64,000 nucleotides of DNA from Caenorhabditis elegans (lineage: Eukaryota; Nematoda; Chromadorea; Rhabditida; Rhabditidae): contig NC_003284.9 in NCBI RefSeq assembly GCF_000002985.6, positions 7,130,001 through 7,194,000 of the forward strand. The letters run 5' to 3'. Of this stretch, positions 10,573 to 23,979 are shown one piece after another. Every line of letters starts with the position of its first letter. Positions within the stretch are counted from its first letter, which is position 1. Below the pieces are notes generated by a model, which searched no databases, was not told the DNA's origin, and saw nothing but the letters and a program-made list of their open reading frames with translations. The position numbers and the translations under genes were made by a program.

Positions 10573-13500
10573 TTAGTACTTAGCAGCAATATTCACACAA
10601 ACAGTTTTTGCATCGGAGTAAAAGTGGAGTGAGTCGTGGAGACCTTCTCTTCCATTTCCAGATTGCTTACATCCACCAAACGGCATGCTCAGGTCGCGAG
10701 CCTGAATTTTCAACATGAGAATAATTTAAAACCGAGAGTTGATTAACTATTGGAAAAGTTCCAAGTAGTTTTTAGTGACGCTTAGTGAAACAATTAAGCA
10801 GCACAGAATATCTATAAATTTTTTAAAAGCATTCTTTATTTTTGGTGATTTTCATGGATTCTTGGTACATTTACAATTAATTTAGTTTGGTCTGTAGCTA
10901 CATGAACATCATTCCAAGCAAAACAAATTGGTCAATCGTCATGTTGTCTGTCTACCCACACATACCGCTCTTATCGTCCGTAATTAACTAGAACTTGGTC
11001 ACACCCAACTCGAATTATCATCTCCCATTATCTTACCAGCCAAGTGTTGCACCAAACTGTTCCGGCTCTCAGCTCGTTGGCCGTGTTTAACAATTCATCA
11101 CTATCTGAACTCCAAACTGTTGCTGACAAGCCATAGGGAGTGGAGTTTGCGCGTTCAATTACTTCCTGTGTTATCAGAAAATACTTTAAAACTTGTAACA
11201 TCATAACATACCTCCGCTGTGTCGAAGGGCGTGATGCACACAACTGGACCAAATATTTCATCTGTCATAACTTTCGAAGCGTCATGCAAACCAACAATTA
11301 CTGTAGGTGTAATAAAATAGCCCTAAAATTTCAAAGATTAGCAAGGTTAACTAATAACATCTGACTCACATTCTCACACCCATTTTGAATGGTCGTCACG
11401 CCTCCACAAAGAATATCGGCGCCTTCTTTTTTGGCAAGCTCAATGTAGCTTTTCACTTTCTCGTAGTGCACTTTTGAATTCATGGCTCCGATTTGAACTT
11501 GAGTAGTTGGATCTCCCACAGTAAACTAAAATTAGAATTAATGAACTGAAAAATGTAATGCAAACCTTCTTAGCTTCTTCTACATAACTTTTAACGAAGT
11601 CAGCAAAAATTGGTTTTTGCACAAAAAGCCGACTTGTGCAGAGACAAATTTCTCCTTGGTTGAGAAATGAGGACCTATAACATTATCTAGTTACAAATTT
11701 GTGCCTATTTGGAAGTGATATCATTATGTTACAAATTTTGTATAGATAAAAAAGGATGATTTGGTAACATCAAATTACGTCAACTGTCATCGTGACGAGA
11801 ATTAGTTTTATCAGTTTTAATAAACATATTATCCTTACTTTGAACCACAGTGTTTGCACAAAAAGTTGTGTTTTTTTCAAATTTCAAACTAGGTATCTAC
11901 ACATGATGGGCAGAGTAGACAGAACAGTTACAATTTCAAATACCTTGCAATTGAAGCAATATCCGACTTTCGGTAATTAGAGTAAACTATTCCAGGATTC
12001 TTCCCTCCCATCTCCAGAGACACTTTTTTATTGAGCTTCGCACCATCTTCTTGGATTTTCTTTCCTATTACCGTGCTCCCAGTGAAACTAATGAGTGGAA
12101 CATCGACATGATCAACCAATCGTTGTCCAGCACTTTTTCCTTCGCCAATCACCATATTTACGACACCAGGAGGAAATCCAACTAGTTTGAATGCATGCAT
12201 TAAAACCCATGCAGTAACACTAGTCATCTCACTTGGTTTACAAACTACTGTGTTTCCAGCCACCAATGCGGGAGCCAATTTGAACGAAAGCTAAAAACAG
12301 TTGTAAAAAATATTTTTCGAAGTTCGATTTTACCAAGTAAAGGGGAAGGTTCCATGGGCTAATAAGACCAGCAACACCTACAGGGTCATTTTTCACATAG
12401 TTAACAAATTTTCCTGTAGGTTGCTCGAGAATGGTTGAAGTTGATAGGGAGTAAAGAGCAGCATTTGCAAAATCTCTAAAGTTTTGCACACAACGAGGAA
12501 TATCCATCACTCTAAACAGGAATTGGAGTTATTATTTCAAAAAAGGTTCACTCACTTAGCCAGTCCAATTGGCTTTCCTTGGTCACGGCTCTCCAAAATA
12601 GCGATATCATCGTTAAACTCCTCTATGAGATTAGCAACTTTATTGAGAAGTGCTGATCGTTGCTGCACTGTTGTTTTTTTCCAGCTGAAAATGTTTTGAT
12701 TTGAAAATTAATTTTTTGAGTAGTTCGAGGATTTTTTTGGGTTGGACACAGTTTCAATACAGATTCTCCGTAAATTTGCATAATAATGCGACATGAAATA
12801 GTTTGGAGATTTGCATGATAAAACTGGTGTACAAACTTCAAAAATATTTATAAAAACTAAACCTGACAATTAAAACTTTGAAAATCTGATTTTAAATTTC
12901 CAGTTTTGAATATAATTTGTAAAAAACTAACAAATACACATACAATTAAAGGTGATGCAGTAGAATTTTGTATTGCTGTAGTAGACTTAAAATTTTATGA
13001 AAACACCAAATTTAGTCATTAAACTTCTACAAATCTTCTCAAAATAAAGTTATGGCGGCTTAGAAAATGACATAAAGTTTGTAAATATTTAAAATTCGAC
13101 CTACGTGGCATTGTCGCAGAGGCTGGAAACAAATTGTTATAAAATCGCTGTCTAATTTTGGGTATACAAGTTAATTATCATGTGTTTTCAACTAGATTTA
13201 TGTAGGTATTTTAAGGTCGATGGATCTATTAATTTTTAGCCGGGAAAAATTGTTAGTTGTTAAAATGGTATAGTTTCAAATAATTTATTTTGCACTGCTT
13301 TAAGAATTGAGCAATATTTGGTTTATTTAAACACAAAAACTTACGTTTTGAACGCTTCTTTAGCGGCTTCAACCGCTTGATCTACTTCTCTCGCAGTCCC
13401 GTCTGGTATTTTGATCCAAGGTTTTCCAGTCGAAGGATTAACTGAGTCCATTAATTTCTCCGATCTTGCAAATTCATTTCCAATAAAATTTGTCAATGGG

Positions 13501-13577
13501 TCGTGTTGTTCATTGGGGGAATCGATAAGCTTTTGAAGAATATTTTTGAACTCCTCGCGATAATTCAAAGAAGCCAT
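10573..13577 (-). CDS. alh-10: Aldehyde dehydrogenase, ALDH8A1-like (alh-10)
   Basis: Nine exons (13345-13577, 12556-12684, 12334-12511, 11944-12290, 11566-11674, 11370-11525, 11212-11322, 11037-11165, 10573-10701) give 506 aa, the usual size for a soluble NAD-dependent aldehyde dehydrogenase. Landmarks in order: SPWNLPLYL, KPSEMTSVTAW, FTGST, the general-base Glu in LEMGGKNP, the catalytic Cys in NQGEICLCTSR, and EIFGPVV. NQGEICLCTSR and the C-terminal part resemble vertebrate ALDH8A1, which oxidises 2-aminomuconate semialdehyde in tryptophan breakdown; substrate by analogy only. There is no signal peptide, so cytosolic. The first intron (12685-13344) is unusually long for this gene. Start chosen as the ATG at 13577, which gives a complete N-terminus. 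Confidence 0.93.
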
Positions 13578-14273
13578 TTTGAGTCAATTTTGAACCTTGT
13601 GTTTTTGGTAGAATGAATAGAATTGTTCGGTATGTTCTCCTATCTCTGCAATATCATCATCTCTTATATAGTTCTCATCGATCGGCACGAACAACACCGA
13701 GTATCTATTCAAGGTCAGTATGCAATGCAAAAACCTTATGATGCATGGTTTGTCCATGGTGTGCCTACAAAGATAACATTGTTGTCATATTTGTAGTCTG
13801 GAAAATATTCTGAAAACTTAAACTGTATTTCGTAATTTCATAAAAAATTTTAAAATTGAACGTTTATAAAAATATTAATTAAAACAAATAAGAAACTGAA
13901 AGCGTTGGGGAAATCGATGTGTTGGTGGCAAAATTTGGTATGAGATTTCGGATAACAAAAATGAATTTGGTATATTTTTTAAATAGAGAATCGTTGATAA
14001 AGGAAATAGTTTAGCGTGATAATTTAGAATAGTTGAACAGTTCAACATTATCACAAAATAATAGGAAAGAAGACAAAAAAACAGAAGATGCTTAACAAAA
14101 TTTTGCAAAATTTCATCAAGCTGTGCACGCGTTTGGGCACCGGGGAAGGTGAGGGTAATGTGACAATAAGGCGACAGGAAGAGGAAATTATTAGTTATGG
14201 GAACAAAAATAATTATCCCGGCTCAACACGTAAATTAATAATAGAAGTCGATCAGCAATTTAAACGTATTTTA
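13578..14273. other. Intergenic upstream of alh-10
   Basis: About 700 bp between the alh-10 start and the inverted-repeat element, presumably the alh-10 promoter. No coding exon or RNA gene was seen; the ORFs here are short and low complexity. Confidence 0.45.
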
Positions 14274-14830
14274 TTAGGTAGACAAATAATTATTGACGTA
14301 TTTTGTCAATTAACAATTTTTGTAAATTTTGTATGTGTGTCTTATAGTAAAATGTGAATGTATGAAAACATAAAAATATCAGCTACTTTGGCTACCTGCG
14401 TAGTATTAAGAATCTAAAAAATCAAAAATTTTTTGAAAAATGCTTTTCGCGATTTTTTGAGTTAGCTGTGAAGAAAATATTTCCAAGAATTAATCAAAAC
14501 TAAAAAATATCGTATTTTTGTGCGGTTTGCTTTTTGACTTTGATTTACTATTAAGTTTATGGAATGGCTCAATTGGGTTGGGATTCATTTTTTGCATTAA
14601 GCAAACAGAACTTAATTGATTTAGATATTAACATTACAACTCTCACGGCTAACTCAAAAAATTGGAAAAAAAACTTTTCGATTTTTTCGAATCGTATTAC
14701 TACTCAGATGACCAAAGCAACTGATATTCATATGCTTTTATACACTCTCGGTTTACTGTAAGAGACACATATAAAATTTACAAAAAATCGTTAATTGGCA
14801 AAACACGTCAATAATTATTTGCCGACCTAA
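14274..14830. mobile_element. TA-flanked inverted-repeat DNA element, family copy 1
   Basis: The ends start TTAGGT and finish ACCTAA and are flanked by TA on both sides (14272-14273 and 14831-14832), as in Tc1/mariner-type insertions. The terminal repeats are about 40 bp, imperfect, and share CAAATAATTATTGACGT. The interior segment 14564-14700 resembles the 50.0-50.2 kb part of the larger element at 49891-50959, so the two are one family. No transposase was seen, so it is nonautonomous. Confidence 0.75.
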
Positions 14831-14933
14831 TAATTTTTAAGGGCTCTTTTTCAGATATTTTAATATTAGAGTTAATAAATTATCTGATCGATTTTCATAG
14901 AAAAAGTTTGATAGAAAAATTATAAAGATTATC

Positions 14934-17900
14934 TTATTTCTGTCCCTCTTGCTCCAAATTGATGACATTGAAGCATTTGGTTGGCAAGTTGTCACGGATT
15001 TCCTCTAGGTTCAAAACCTGAAAAATACAGTTTAATTATACGAATACTATAGCCAGCAAAACAAACCTCCTTCTGGAGCTCAGAAATATCATTTTTGAGC
15101 TGTGCCACCTTTACGTCCTCGTCAGCGCGGTATTGCTGATACGTGGGAACTTCCTTGGCAAGTTGTGCCTGAGCCAACAATTGATCAAGTCTGTCAATTT
15201 CCTCCTCGAGCTCATCTAGCTCCGCGTTGTTCACTTCTTCCATGGTATCTGAAATATGAGTGACATTAAATAATTGACTGAGCTAAATAGTGTTCTTACC
15301 CAAAGAATTGATGATTTTCTTGATTTCATCTTCCTCAGCGAGAATGGTAGCATTTGCTTCGATGGCAGAATTCTTGGCAAGAGTTGCCTTGCGGACCGCT
15401 TCAGTAGCCATTTGCTTATCGTCTTCGGCTTGTTTCTTGTAATACTGCAGGTTTTCATTTGAATCTGTGAGTTCTTCCATTAATTGTTCAATATCATACT
15501 GAACAGCTTCGGTGGAATCTCGCGTATCAACATCTGAATGAATAATATCCTTGTATCTGTCGGCAAGAGCGTGAGTTTCATTGAGAAGAACATCAGCGGA
15601 TTTTCTGTAGTCGATAACAAACTGCTTATCAATTGGGAGAGAGTTTCTTCTTTTATCTTGAGCATCAATAATATCATCAAGTCTCTGATTGATTCCTTCT
15701 ACTCCAGCAAATTCTGCGACAGCATCATTTCGAGATTTTTCGATCTTGGCGCCGAACTCTTCCAAAACTTGTAAAGCGGCTTCGGCATCCTTCAAAGTCT
15801 TATCAGCAGTCGATACAGAGTCAACAATTCTTTCGCGAGATTTTTCTAATTCCAGCATTAGTTGATCGGAAACTCTTTGTTGGTCTTGTGAGCTTTGAAG
15901 TTCGTTACGAGCGTCAGCAACAGAGCGGTTAACTTCATCAAAAAGTTCATCATTGGCACTGTTCTCTTTGACGGAGCTGTCAACAAGATTTTCAGATTCT
16001 TCTAAAACTCCAGCTACATCATTTCTCAACTCCTTGGGATCCACACTTGGAATCTTGACGGCTTCAACATTTGTGAGTGAAACAGCGGCAAGATTATTAG
16101 CTTCATCGGCTGATTTTTTCTGTTCCTCGGCCAAATCTAGCGTTCTGTGAATAGACTCGTTGAGCTGATTTTGTTTCTCCTTGAGCTCAGCGATTTGCTT
16201 GGAAATTTGTTCTCCCCCGTAGATTGCGTCACTGGCTTCTTTGTTAGCTTGAGTGGCGTTAGCAATGGCTTGTTCCGAAAGTTGTTCAATTTCTGAAGCT
16301 TGCTTCAAATGTTTCTCAGCTTCTTCGCGTGTTCCAGAAGCCAACTCAGACATGCGCTTGCTCTGCTCTCCGTACTTTTGGCTGGCGTTATACGCAATTT
16401 GAGCTCTCTCTTCTCCTTCGGTTTCCAGGTAGTGGAGCACATTTTCAATTTCTCTGCGAGCATTCTCAATAATAATTTCCCATCTCTTCATATCATTTTC
16501 AGCAGCATCAGCTCCAACTTTGGCCTGAGCAACAGATTCATCAATCGAGGTAAGCTTCTCAAGAGCAGCAACAATTTCATCTTTGATTGCCTTGGATTTT
16601 GTTTTGATAGTTCCACCGCCTTCTTCTGAAAAATGAATAAATGTGTATGAAGTAACCTTTTGGAAATAAAACTCACTTGTCTTTTGCTTTACAGCCTCCC
16701 ATACTTCTGAAGCAGCACGAGACGTTTCCTTGACTTTCTCATCAAATTTGGTGTCATTCACTGGAGCTGGGTTTTCAATAATCTCTTGAAGAGTATTATC
16801 AAGACTTTTAACTTTCTCTCTGAACACATTAACACGGCTCTGGATCAATGTGTAACAGTCATCGCATGGCAAGCATCCTTGAGTGATTCCATATCGGTTT
16901 TCAGCGCACTGGTCGCATCTTCTTCCTTCAACATTCTCCTTACACAAGCATTGTCCAGAATTGACATCACATTGTTGGTTCTCGGATCCGATGTATTCAC
17001 AATCGCATGGTTGACATCCATTGGCACTGAATCCAAAATGATAGTCAGCACAACGATCACATCGTTGTCCGGTAACTCCTGGTTTGCATTGACATTGTCC
17101 TGTGTTCACATCGCAGGTGTTTCCTTCTGATCCCAATGGATCACAATTGCATTCTTGGCATCCAAGTCCAGAAGTGATGTTGTAGAATCCATGAGCACAC
17201 TGGTCACACTGAATTCCGATAACATTTGGCAAGCAGTCACATTGTCCATCTTGTTGGTTGCACTCCAAAAGAGTATAATCGTTGTTTGGACGACGAGTAC
17301 CAGCTGCGAAACATCCACAAGACTGGCAGTTTCCTTTTGGTTCAATGAGAGCATCTCCCCAGTATCCTGGTTTGCAGTTCTCGCAGTTAAATCCATGAGT
17401 ATTGAAAATACACTTCTTACACTCTCCAGTAATCTTGTCGCAGTTTCCAATTGAGTTAGGATCAGTGTTGCCGGAGCAAGCACACTCGACGCATTCAGTT
17501 CCGTCTTTTGGATTACCGAAGTATCCATCGGAGCATTCGTCACATCTACGACCAGTGTATCCGTTAGGACATTCAGTGCAAATGACATCTCCGTCAGCGT
17601 GAAGAATACATGGACCATCATTTGGGCATGGACACTTCTGACAGTCTTCCTCAGTTCCTTGAAGAGCATCTCCGTAGTATCCGCGAGCACATCTCTCACA
17701 GGTATCTCCAGCAGTGTTGTGTTCACAGATGCATGATCCACTTTCAGCTTCACAACTGTTTGAATGATTATGGCAGTCGCATTTGATACAATGATTGAAC
17801 GGACCTCCAAACTTGGTTTCACGGCGGAATCCAGATTCACAAGATTCACAGAATTGTCCGACGAATCCTGGGAGACATTCACAATGCTCGATCCAAGTAG

Positions 17901-20900
17901 CTTGTTTCGGGTTGGCGGCTGATGGAGCGACTCCGGCGGTTCCTAGATTCACATTGGAAAGATAACCGATATCCTTGTATGAGTATGTTCCACGAATTTT
18001 AATGGCAGTGATGTTGGAGAGAATTCCAATGAAGTCGAGTTCATTGATTCTTGGGTACCACCCAAAGTATGGATCAGCGTGAACACGGAAGCGGTATGTT
18101 TGGGCCTCAGTTGTTGGGAACGGATTTCCTTGAGCAGTGATGGAAGTTGAGAGTTCCTGACGGTCAGCACCAACAATGATAATGTCCCTGAAACATCACA
18201 TATTCTGAAAAGACCTTAAAAAATAAATATGGCTTACTTGACATCTTGATTTGTAACGTGCTTAGCAACTTTTAGCGTGAATACAAGATCCTGATTGTAA
18301 CTGCTTCTCTGATCTCCAAGGAATTGTTCAGGTGCAACAAAGTATACTGGTGAATTGTCAGTGTCAGAGACGGCAACAGCTTTGTCCAGCTCAGCCCATT
18401 GAGTGTCTTGAAGTCCGATTCGGTTTTGTCCAGCCCATTTCTGCTTGTCCTGATCGAAAACGCTGGATACGTTCATTGCAAAGTATCCATCGGCAGTGTT
18501 ACAAATTGAAGAGTGTCCGAAACAGAAGCATGGAGTACATCCGAACTGGTTCTCAGTAGAAAGATCAAAGTATCCAGGCTTACACTTGTCACACTGACGT
18601 CCTTCGACGTTCAGCTTGCAAGAGCATGATCCACTTGAGGAATCGCATCTTGGCTGATTGTTCAAAGATCCAGATGTTTCACAACCACAGTTTCTGAAAA
18701 GTATGCAACAATATAAATACACTTGATAATCGGACTCACTTGCAACCGTTTGTACTGAAATCATAGAATCCATCCAAACACTGGTCACAGAACCGTCCAG
18801 TAACACCTGGTTTACATTGACATTTTCCTTCATTATCACATTGTGTGGAAAGGGATCCAATCTGAAAACAATTAATAATTAAGAATATATCATGCTAGGT
18901 TTCTAACCTCGTTACATCCGCAGGCAACACAGTAGTTCTCCCCAGGTCTTCTCCAATGGTTTGCAATACACTGTTCACAGTGAACTCCCTGTGTGTTTCC
19001 TTGACAATCAATACAGTGTCCTCCGTGTCCAGTTTCCTCAAAGAGCTGTTGGTCGAAATAACATCTGTTGGAGAGCTGAGAGCAATTACAGGCTGAAATT
19101 GGGGTAATAAAGTATCATATAAAGGGGCTATAAACCGTCATACCAATGCACTCGTTCGCCTCAACTGATGTACCAGAACGCCACGGGCGATCGTTGTAAA
19201 ATGGCAGACACTCATTGCAGTCAGCTCCTTGAGTATTGTGCTCACATCGGCATACGAGACGATTTTCTCCATCAACAGATGATGATCCGACGCATTCCGA
19301 AGCGTGACCGTTACATTTACATCTAGAAATTAAGCATAAAATTTAAATAACTCAAAAAATGTTTTTCAATATACCTTCCTCCAACAGCAAAGTCAGAAAT
19401 AGCATAGTAATAACTTCTGAGTACTTGAGGATCTTTGAAAACTTCATCTCCGAAAGTGTTCATACGGTTCAAAGAGATTCTGATAGCAGATGCGGTTACC
19501 CATTTTTGAAGAACTTCAGACTCTTCAAAAGCGTGGGCAGATGGGCGTCCTTCTAGTGTGGAGAAAGCAATGTTTCCACCAGTGATTGGAGAAATATCGG
19601 AGAATTCTTTAGTACACTGAGCTGTTGCTTCGTTTCCTGGCAGAATTGGTGCTCTATCCGAAAGTCCGTAGGTGGCACGACAGGAACCTCTGAAATAGTG
19701 TTGCTAAATTGGATTAAGGAAAAAAAAACTTACGAATAGAATTGCCATGGCTCCCATTCGCTATCTGTATGTGTTTTCTTGTAGATCGTGAACGACTCTG
19801 GACGTGGACTGATGAACTTCAGACGGACATAAGTGATATCAAACGATTTGCCTGAAAATAAATCACATTAACAACATCAGATATTAATATCAACATACCG
19901 AGAACAAGAGTCAAGTTAGTGGTAGTTGGATACTGTTGTCCTTCTTGCATCGTGTCTGATTGCCACCAGGTTTCATTATTACCCACGTTGAAGTCGGTAA
20001 GGTACTTGGCCGGATGGGAGAAACCCTGAAACGTTAAAATTATATATCTTTAGAATAAACTTTTGAAATTTTGAAATTAATAAGTGGACACTGAGAACAA
20101 TAAGGACACTGAGAACTCTATTATTATCGATAATTCCCCAAACAAAATGAAAAATAAGATAATAAATTATACAACGACAATCCGTTGAACACCCCGCATA
20201 CATTTTAGCGTTTTCGACGAACACTTAAACTATGTATGTAAATATAAATTTTTGAATGTGAAAGTTGTGAGTATAAGTATAACTTCTGTTTTTATCCAAA
20301 AAAACAATTATCCATAGAAAAAGTGTAGATTTTGGTATAAAACCTAACTAACTTTTAAAAATAAATGCAAAAAATGTTAACAGTTTTCCAGTTTGGTCAT
20401 TAATACCATTTGTTATCAAACATTTTTTGAAGTAAGCGGGCAAATGGCCTCACAGCCGGGCAATTTAGGATTTAAAAATAAGTGATTGCATTGCACGACT
20501 ACGACCTGTTCAGCTGAATATGGGGTTAAAAGCTGCCTGAAGATTCTAGAGATAAGAGGGTTTTCGGTGGTCCATTTAGGTTTAAAAATGAGTAATTGAA
20601 TTGCACGCTTCCTTAGAAACTTTTTTAAATCTTACGTTTGCTCTTAGAAACTTCAGATATCTTTTAATCAAGTCTTTCAACAACTACACATGAGAAAATT
20701 TCGAGAAAAATTCTAAGTGCCATCACAAAAAGTAAACTAAAATTACTTCAACGTGGGCACCAAATAAGATCTCAACAACTATTCTAATGAAAACCTGATC
20801 GTTCAAAAACTACAATATATTTTGGGGTACAGCTACTACATAAATACTATCCCTTTATCTATGTAGTGCAACAAATTTGATTAGCTTACTTCATGTCGGT

Positions 20901-21186
20901 CGTCGCAAGTTTCACAAACACTGCGTTGTCCGGTATGTCCAGATTGCACACAGAATTTTGTTGGTCGTTTGGTACCGCATGTGTTGGTCACTTGCACCTC
21001 GAGGTTGAAAGCGGCATTGACAAAATCTGGCACACATCTTTGTGGCTGGCGTGTCGCTCGGTCGTAGCAAGGGTTTCCGTCGGCTCCAAAATGATTTGGA
21101 TCAACGCTGGGATATAGCTCGGCTGGTTGAGGTTGACCCATATGCCATAATACGGCTAGGCTAAAGAGCCACAATATAGATGTCAT
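14934..21186 (-). CDS. lam-2: Laminin gamma chain (lam-2)
   Basis: Secreted basement-membrane subunit that pairs with alpha and beta chains. Exons: 20890-21186, 19899-20025, 19734-19851, 19375-19689, 19144-19322, 18908-19092, 18740-18861, 18238-18693, 16677-18187, 15300-16625, 15067-15248, 14934-15017; total 1,633 aa, which matches the length I recall for C. elegans LAM-2. Order: signal peptide (aa 1-20), laminin N-terminal domain to about 285, cysteine-rich LE repeats from [10 protein letters not shown], a laminin IV domain at about 530-690 (no Cys), more LE repeats, then a coiled coil from about 1045. A cysteine in LPTKCFN near the C-terminus matches the one that links gamma to beta in laminins. 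A TTTTCAG acceptor at 21234-21240, 47 bp upstream of the ATG, suggests a spliced-leader site. Confidence 0.96.
20464..20610. repeat. Two diverged direct repeats in lam-2 intron 1
   Basis: A ~37-bp unit at 20464-20500 (TTTAGGATTTAAAAATAAGT and following) recurs at 20572-20610 with a few changes; both copies end in a TTGCACG core. They lie within the 864-bp first intron. They are probably a remnant of a dispersed repeat. Confidence 0.5.
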
Positions 21187-21240
21187 TTGTTGTTGTTTAG
21201 GTGTACCGACTATCTGTTGAGTGTGTTGTTAGACTGAAAA

Positions 21241-23979
21241 GTAAATATAGTTACGACAAAAAGACCATGGGAATTAAACAAAAAAGATCAAACAGTATTG
21301 GCAGAAGAAGAGATAGAGAACACTGATAAATGGAAATGTACTTATCAGAAAATCGAGTTAGGGGGTCAAAAAGGCAGTCAATAGAACGGCGTGCAGCTTA
21401 TTGTGTGGCAAATAGTCATTTAGAGTGTACATAGTAACTCGCGCAAATAAATATGAGGACCCTCATTCCCCTCGGAGCATTGCATATTCGAGCGTCGTGA
21501 AGAACTAGCCGAGAAAGTCAAGTTAAGCAAGAATGCATTGTTGGTGGGGAAAGAAAAAAGGGGGTAGACGTGGACAAGGTACAGGACCACATATGCGTAG
21601 CAGACACAGAGCAACAGGCCCAAGAGAAGAAGAAGGGCGGGTTGTCTTCGTTGTGAGCAAACTTTGCCATGTGGTCGACCAGAGGTCTCCTTTCTCTCTT
21701 TCTTTCGATCCACCCAATTGATTAATTAGAAGGGTAGAAATGAAAGTGCATTTTGAAAGGGCCATATATCTAGAAAAATTGATCATAGAGGATTCGAACA
21801 GACTCAATATGTGAGACCGAATGAGTTGTGAAAGATTGAATGATACAGCTGGGCATCGTGCTCTGTGCCCCGCCCATGCTGAAAAAATTTGAAAATTTCT
21901 GACCATCTGGAAACCAGCTGGATGTAGTACCATTCGAGTAGGGTCAGACGCATAGCATCAGGCGAAGAAACGATCGGTTAATTCGGGTAATTCTTCAACG
22001 CACTTTCTCGAAACAAAAGGGCAAGTTATGTTATGCACTAAAAACGGACCAGGGAGATAAGATTATGCTACTATCAGATAAGAAATAAAAAAAGAATGTT
22101 GAAACCAAAAAAGTAAGAAGACGATATAGGACAAATTGAATGTGTGCTCATGGGCGTCTGGTGCACAAATACATAGATTACGTCATCGATGAGCAGAGGG
22201 AAGCGGTAGACGTAACAAAGTACTGATCTACCCATCTAATAGATACGTCAAAAAACAAGCGGGGTGCCAATTTACTCAAATCCAAAGTCTATAACTTTTA
22301 TCACAATTGAGCATCATAATACTTGATAAATAATCTATTGGTTACGAATTGGCAGACTGATAGCATGGGGCAATAGTCATATTCGAAGGCCAATATTGTA
22401 GTTACACCAGAAATGATGACCTCTTAGACCCCGCAATATGTGTGCGCACGGAGAGAGAGAGATCGTATAACTCGAGTAGAGGGCAGGACCAAATACAGAT
22501 AAGGAATAGTTGCGGTGGAAACGAGGGATAGCGTTCAAGAATAATGAACGAACGGATGGGTTGAATATATATTCATAATGATAATGTACTTTTCCGGAGA
22601 ACCGAACGGGCGTCCCGGCGGCAATGGTGGTGCGCGAAAAAGAGAATTATGTGTGAACGGGATGGGATTTTAGAAATGAATTGGAACCATGGAAAAATGA
22701 CATTCATGAATATCAAGTTTAGGAAAAAATCAACGGTTTGTAGTTTTTCTACTTTTGTACAAGAAGCGGCCTTTTTTTAAACTGTATTTGATTTAAACGA
22801 AAAGAAAAAACAGCTGAATTGGAACTAAAATTGAAACTTTACAGCACATTCATTAGATTGAATATTGTAAAAGCATGCATAATGACTTTCGAACTTTAAG
22901 ATTGCTTCCAACGGACGTTGAACGTTTAAAGTTTTTCTGGGTATAACTTACAGAAGAAGAATCAAGAAAACAGTATCTTTGTCTATCGTTGTCTTAGTTC
23001 CTCTTTTAGTAGTGCACCCGATTGTTTAAGTTGGTCAGCTTAATTTTCAATTTTTATTTTCTCTATTAAAACATGGTCAACTGACAAATTATTTTATTGT
23101 TCTTTGTCTACTGATTTGTAGTTATTTATTTAGTTAAAATTTGGCGATACTAATTGAAAATAACGGAAATGGAAAATAATTTTGAATGTAAGCGGCAGTT
23201 TTATAACCCTATAAGATTCACTTCTCTTGCAAAAATGTACGAGATATCCATAACTATCTCTCTAAATTAAACACATGAAAGCAGGATTGATTAAATGTTC
23301 CCAGCTAAAAATATAATATAGCCTAATAAGTGATGTCAATGAATTTCAAGAATCTTTCAAAAATACCAAATTTATCGAGAAATATGATAAATTCAAAGAA
23401 ATCTATATGACGGTCATTTGAGCCGGAATCGGAGCAGAGGGTGGTGCTAAAGGAGTCGATGGCCCGGCAGAGGTCAGGCCAGTGCTTCTTTCTGCTGCCC
23501 TCGCTCATAACCCGTAGCTCCTCTACTGTTCAATTTGTTACACTCATGGTCTCTCTCCCTCTCTGATATACACTAGCCGCGACCCCGCCGCTGCGAAGAG
23601 TTGGTGTCGACCCCCGGCCAATGTTTTACTCTATCAGAGCCTAGTCCACTGCACACGGATAACATAGAGAGTGTTAATCAAGGAGACCGCAGACGGTGCA
23701 AAACGTCTATAAAAAACGGCGGGAGCACAAAAAAGCAATGGATCTGCAAGAAATGAATCTTCTCTCATCTTGACATCGAATTGAGTGAGCTCTATGTATC
23801 TTACAATTGCTCCTTGGAATCAATGACTCATTGAATTGGAATCGCGCCTGCTGTCCTTTTCTCTTTTGATGAATTGAATGAATGTATTGGAAAATTATAC
23901 ATATATTGAACATTAAATATAAATTCAACGTAACTGAACTAAACAAGTAGGCGAGTGGTATAAGGAGAAACAAGAAAAC
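21241..23979. other. lam-2 upstream region, likely regulatory
   Basis: About 2.7 kb between the lam-2 5' end and the 3' end of the small secreted-protein gene. ORFs here lack splice context. Two patches are more GC-rich than the surroundings: about 22430-22700 (with a GAGA run) and about 23410-23710. They are candidates for control elements of lam-2. Confidence 0.45.

Noticed and set aside
17106-17882. 258-codon open frame on the minus strand
   Set aside because: Out-of-frame shadow of the laminin LE-repeat exon; the true frame carries the cysteine pattern.
21791-21800. GGATTCGAAC, resembling an inverted tRNA B box
   Set aside because: No cloverleaf stems, A box or T-run terminator around it.
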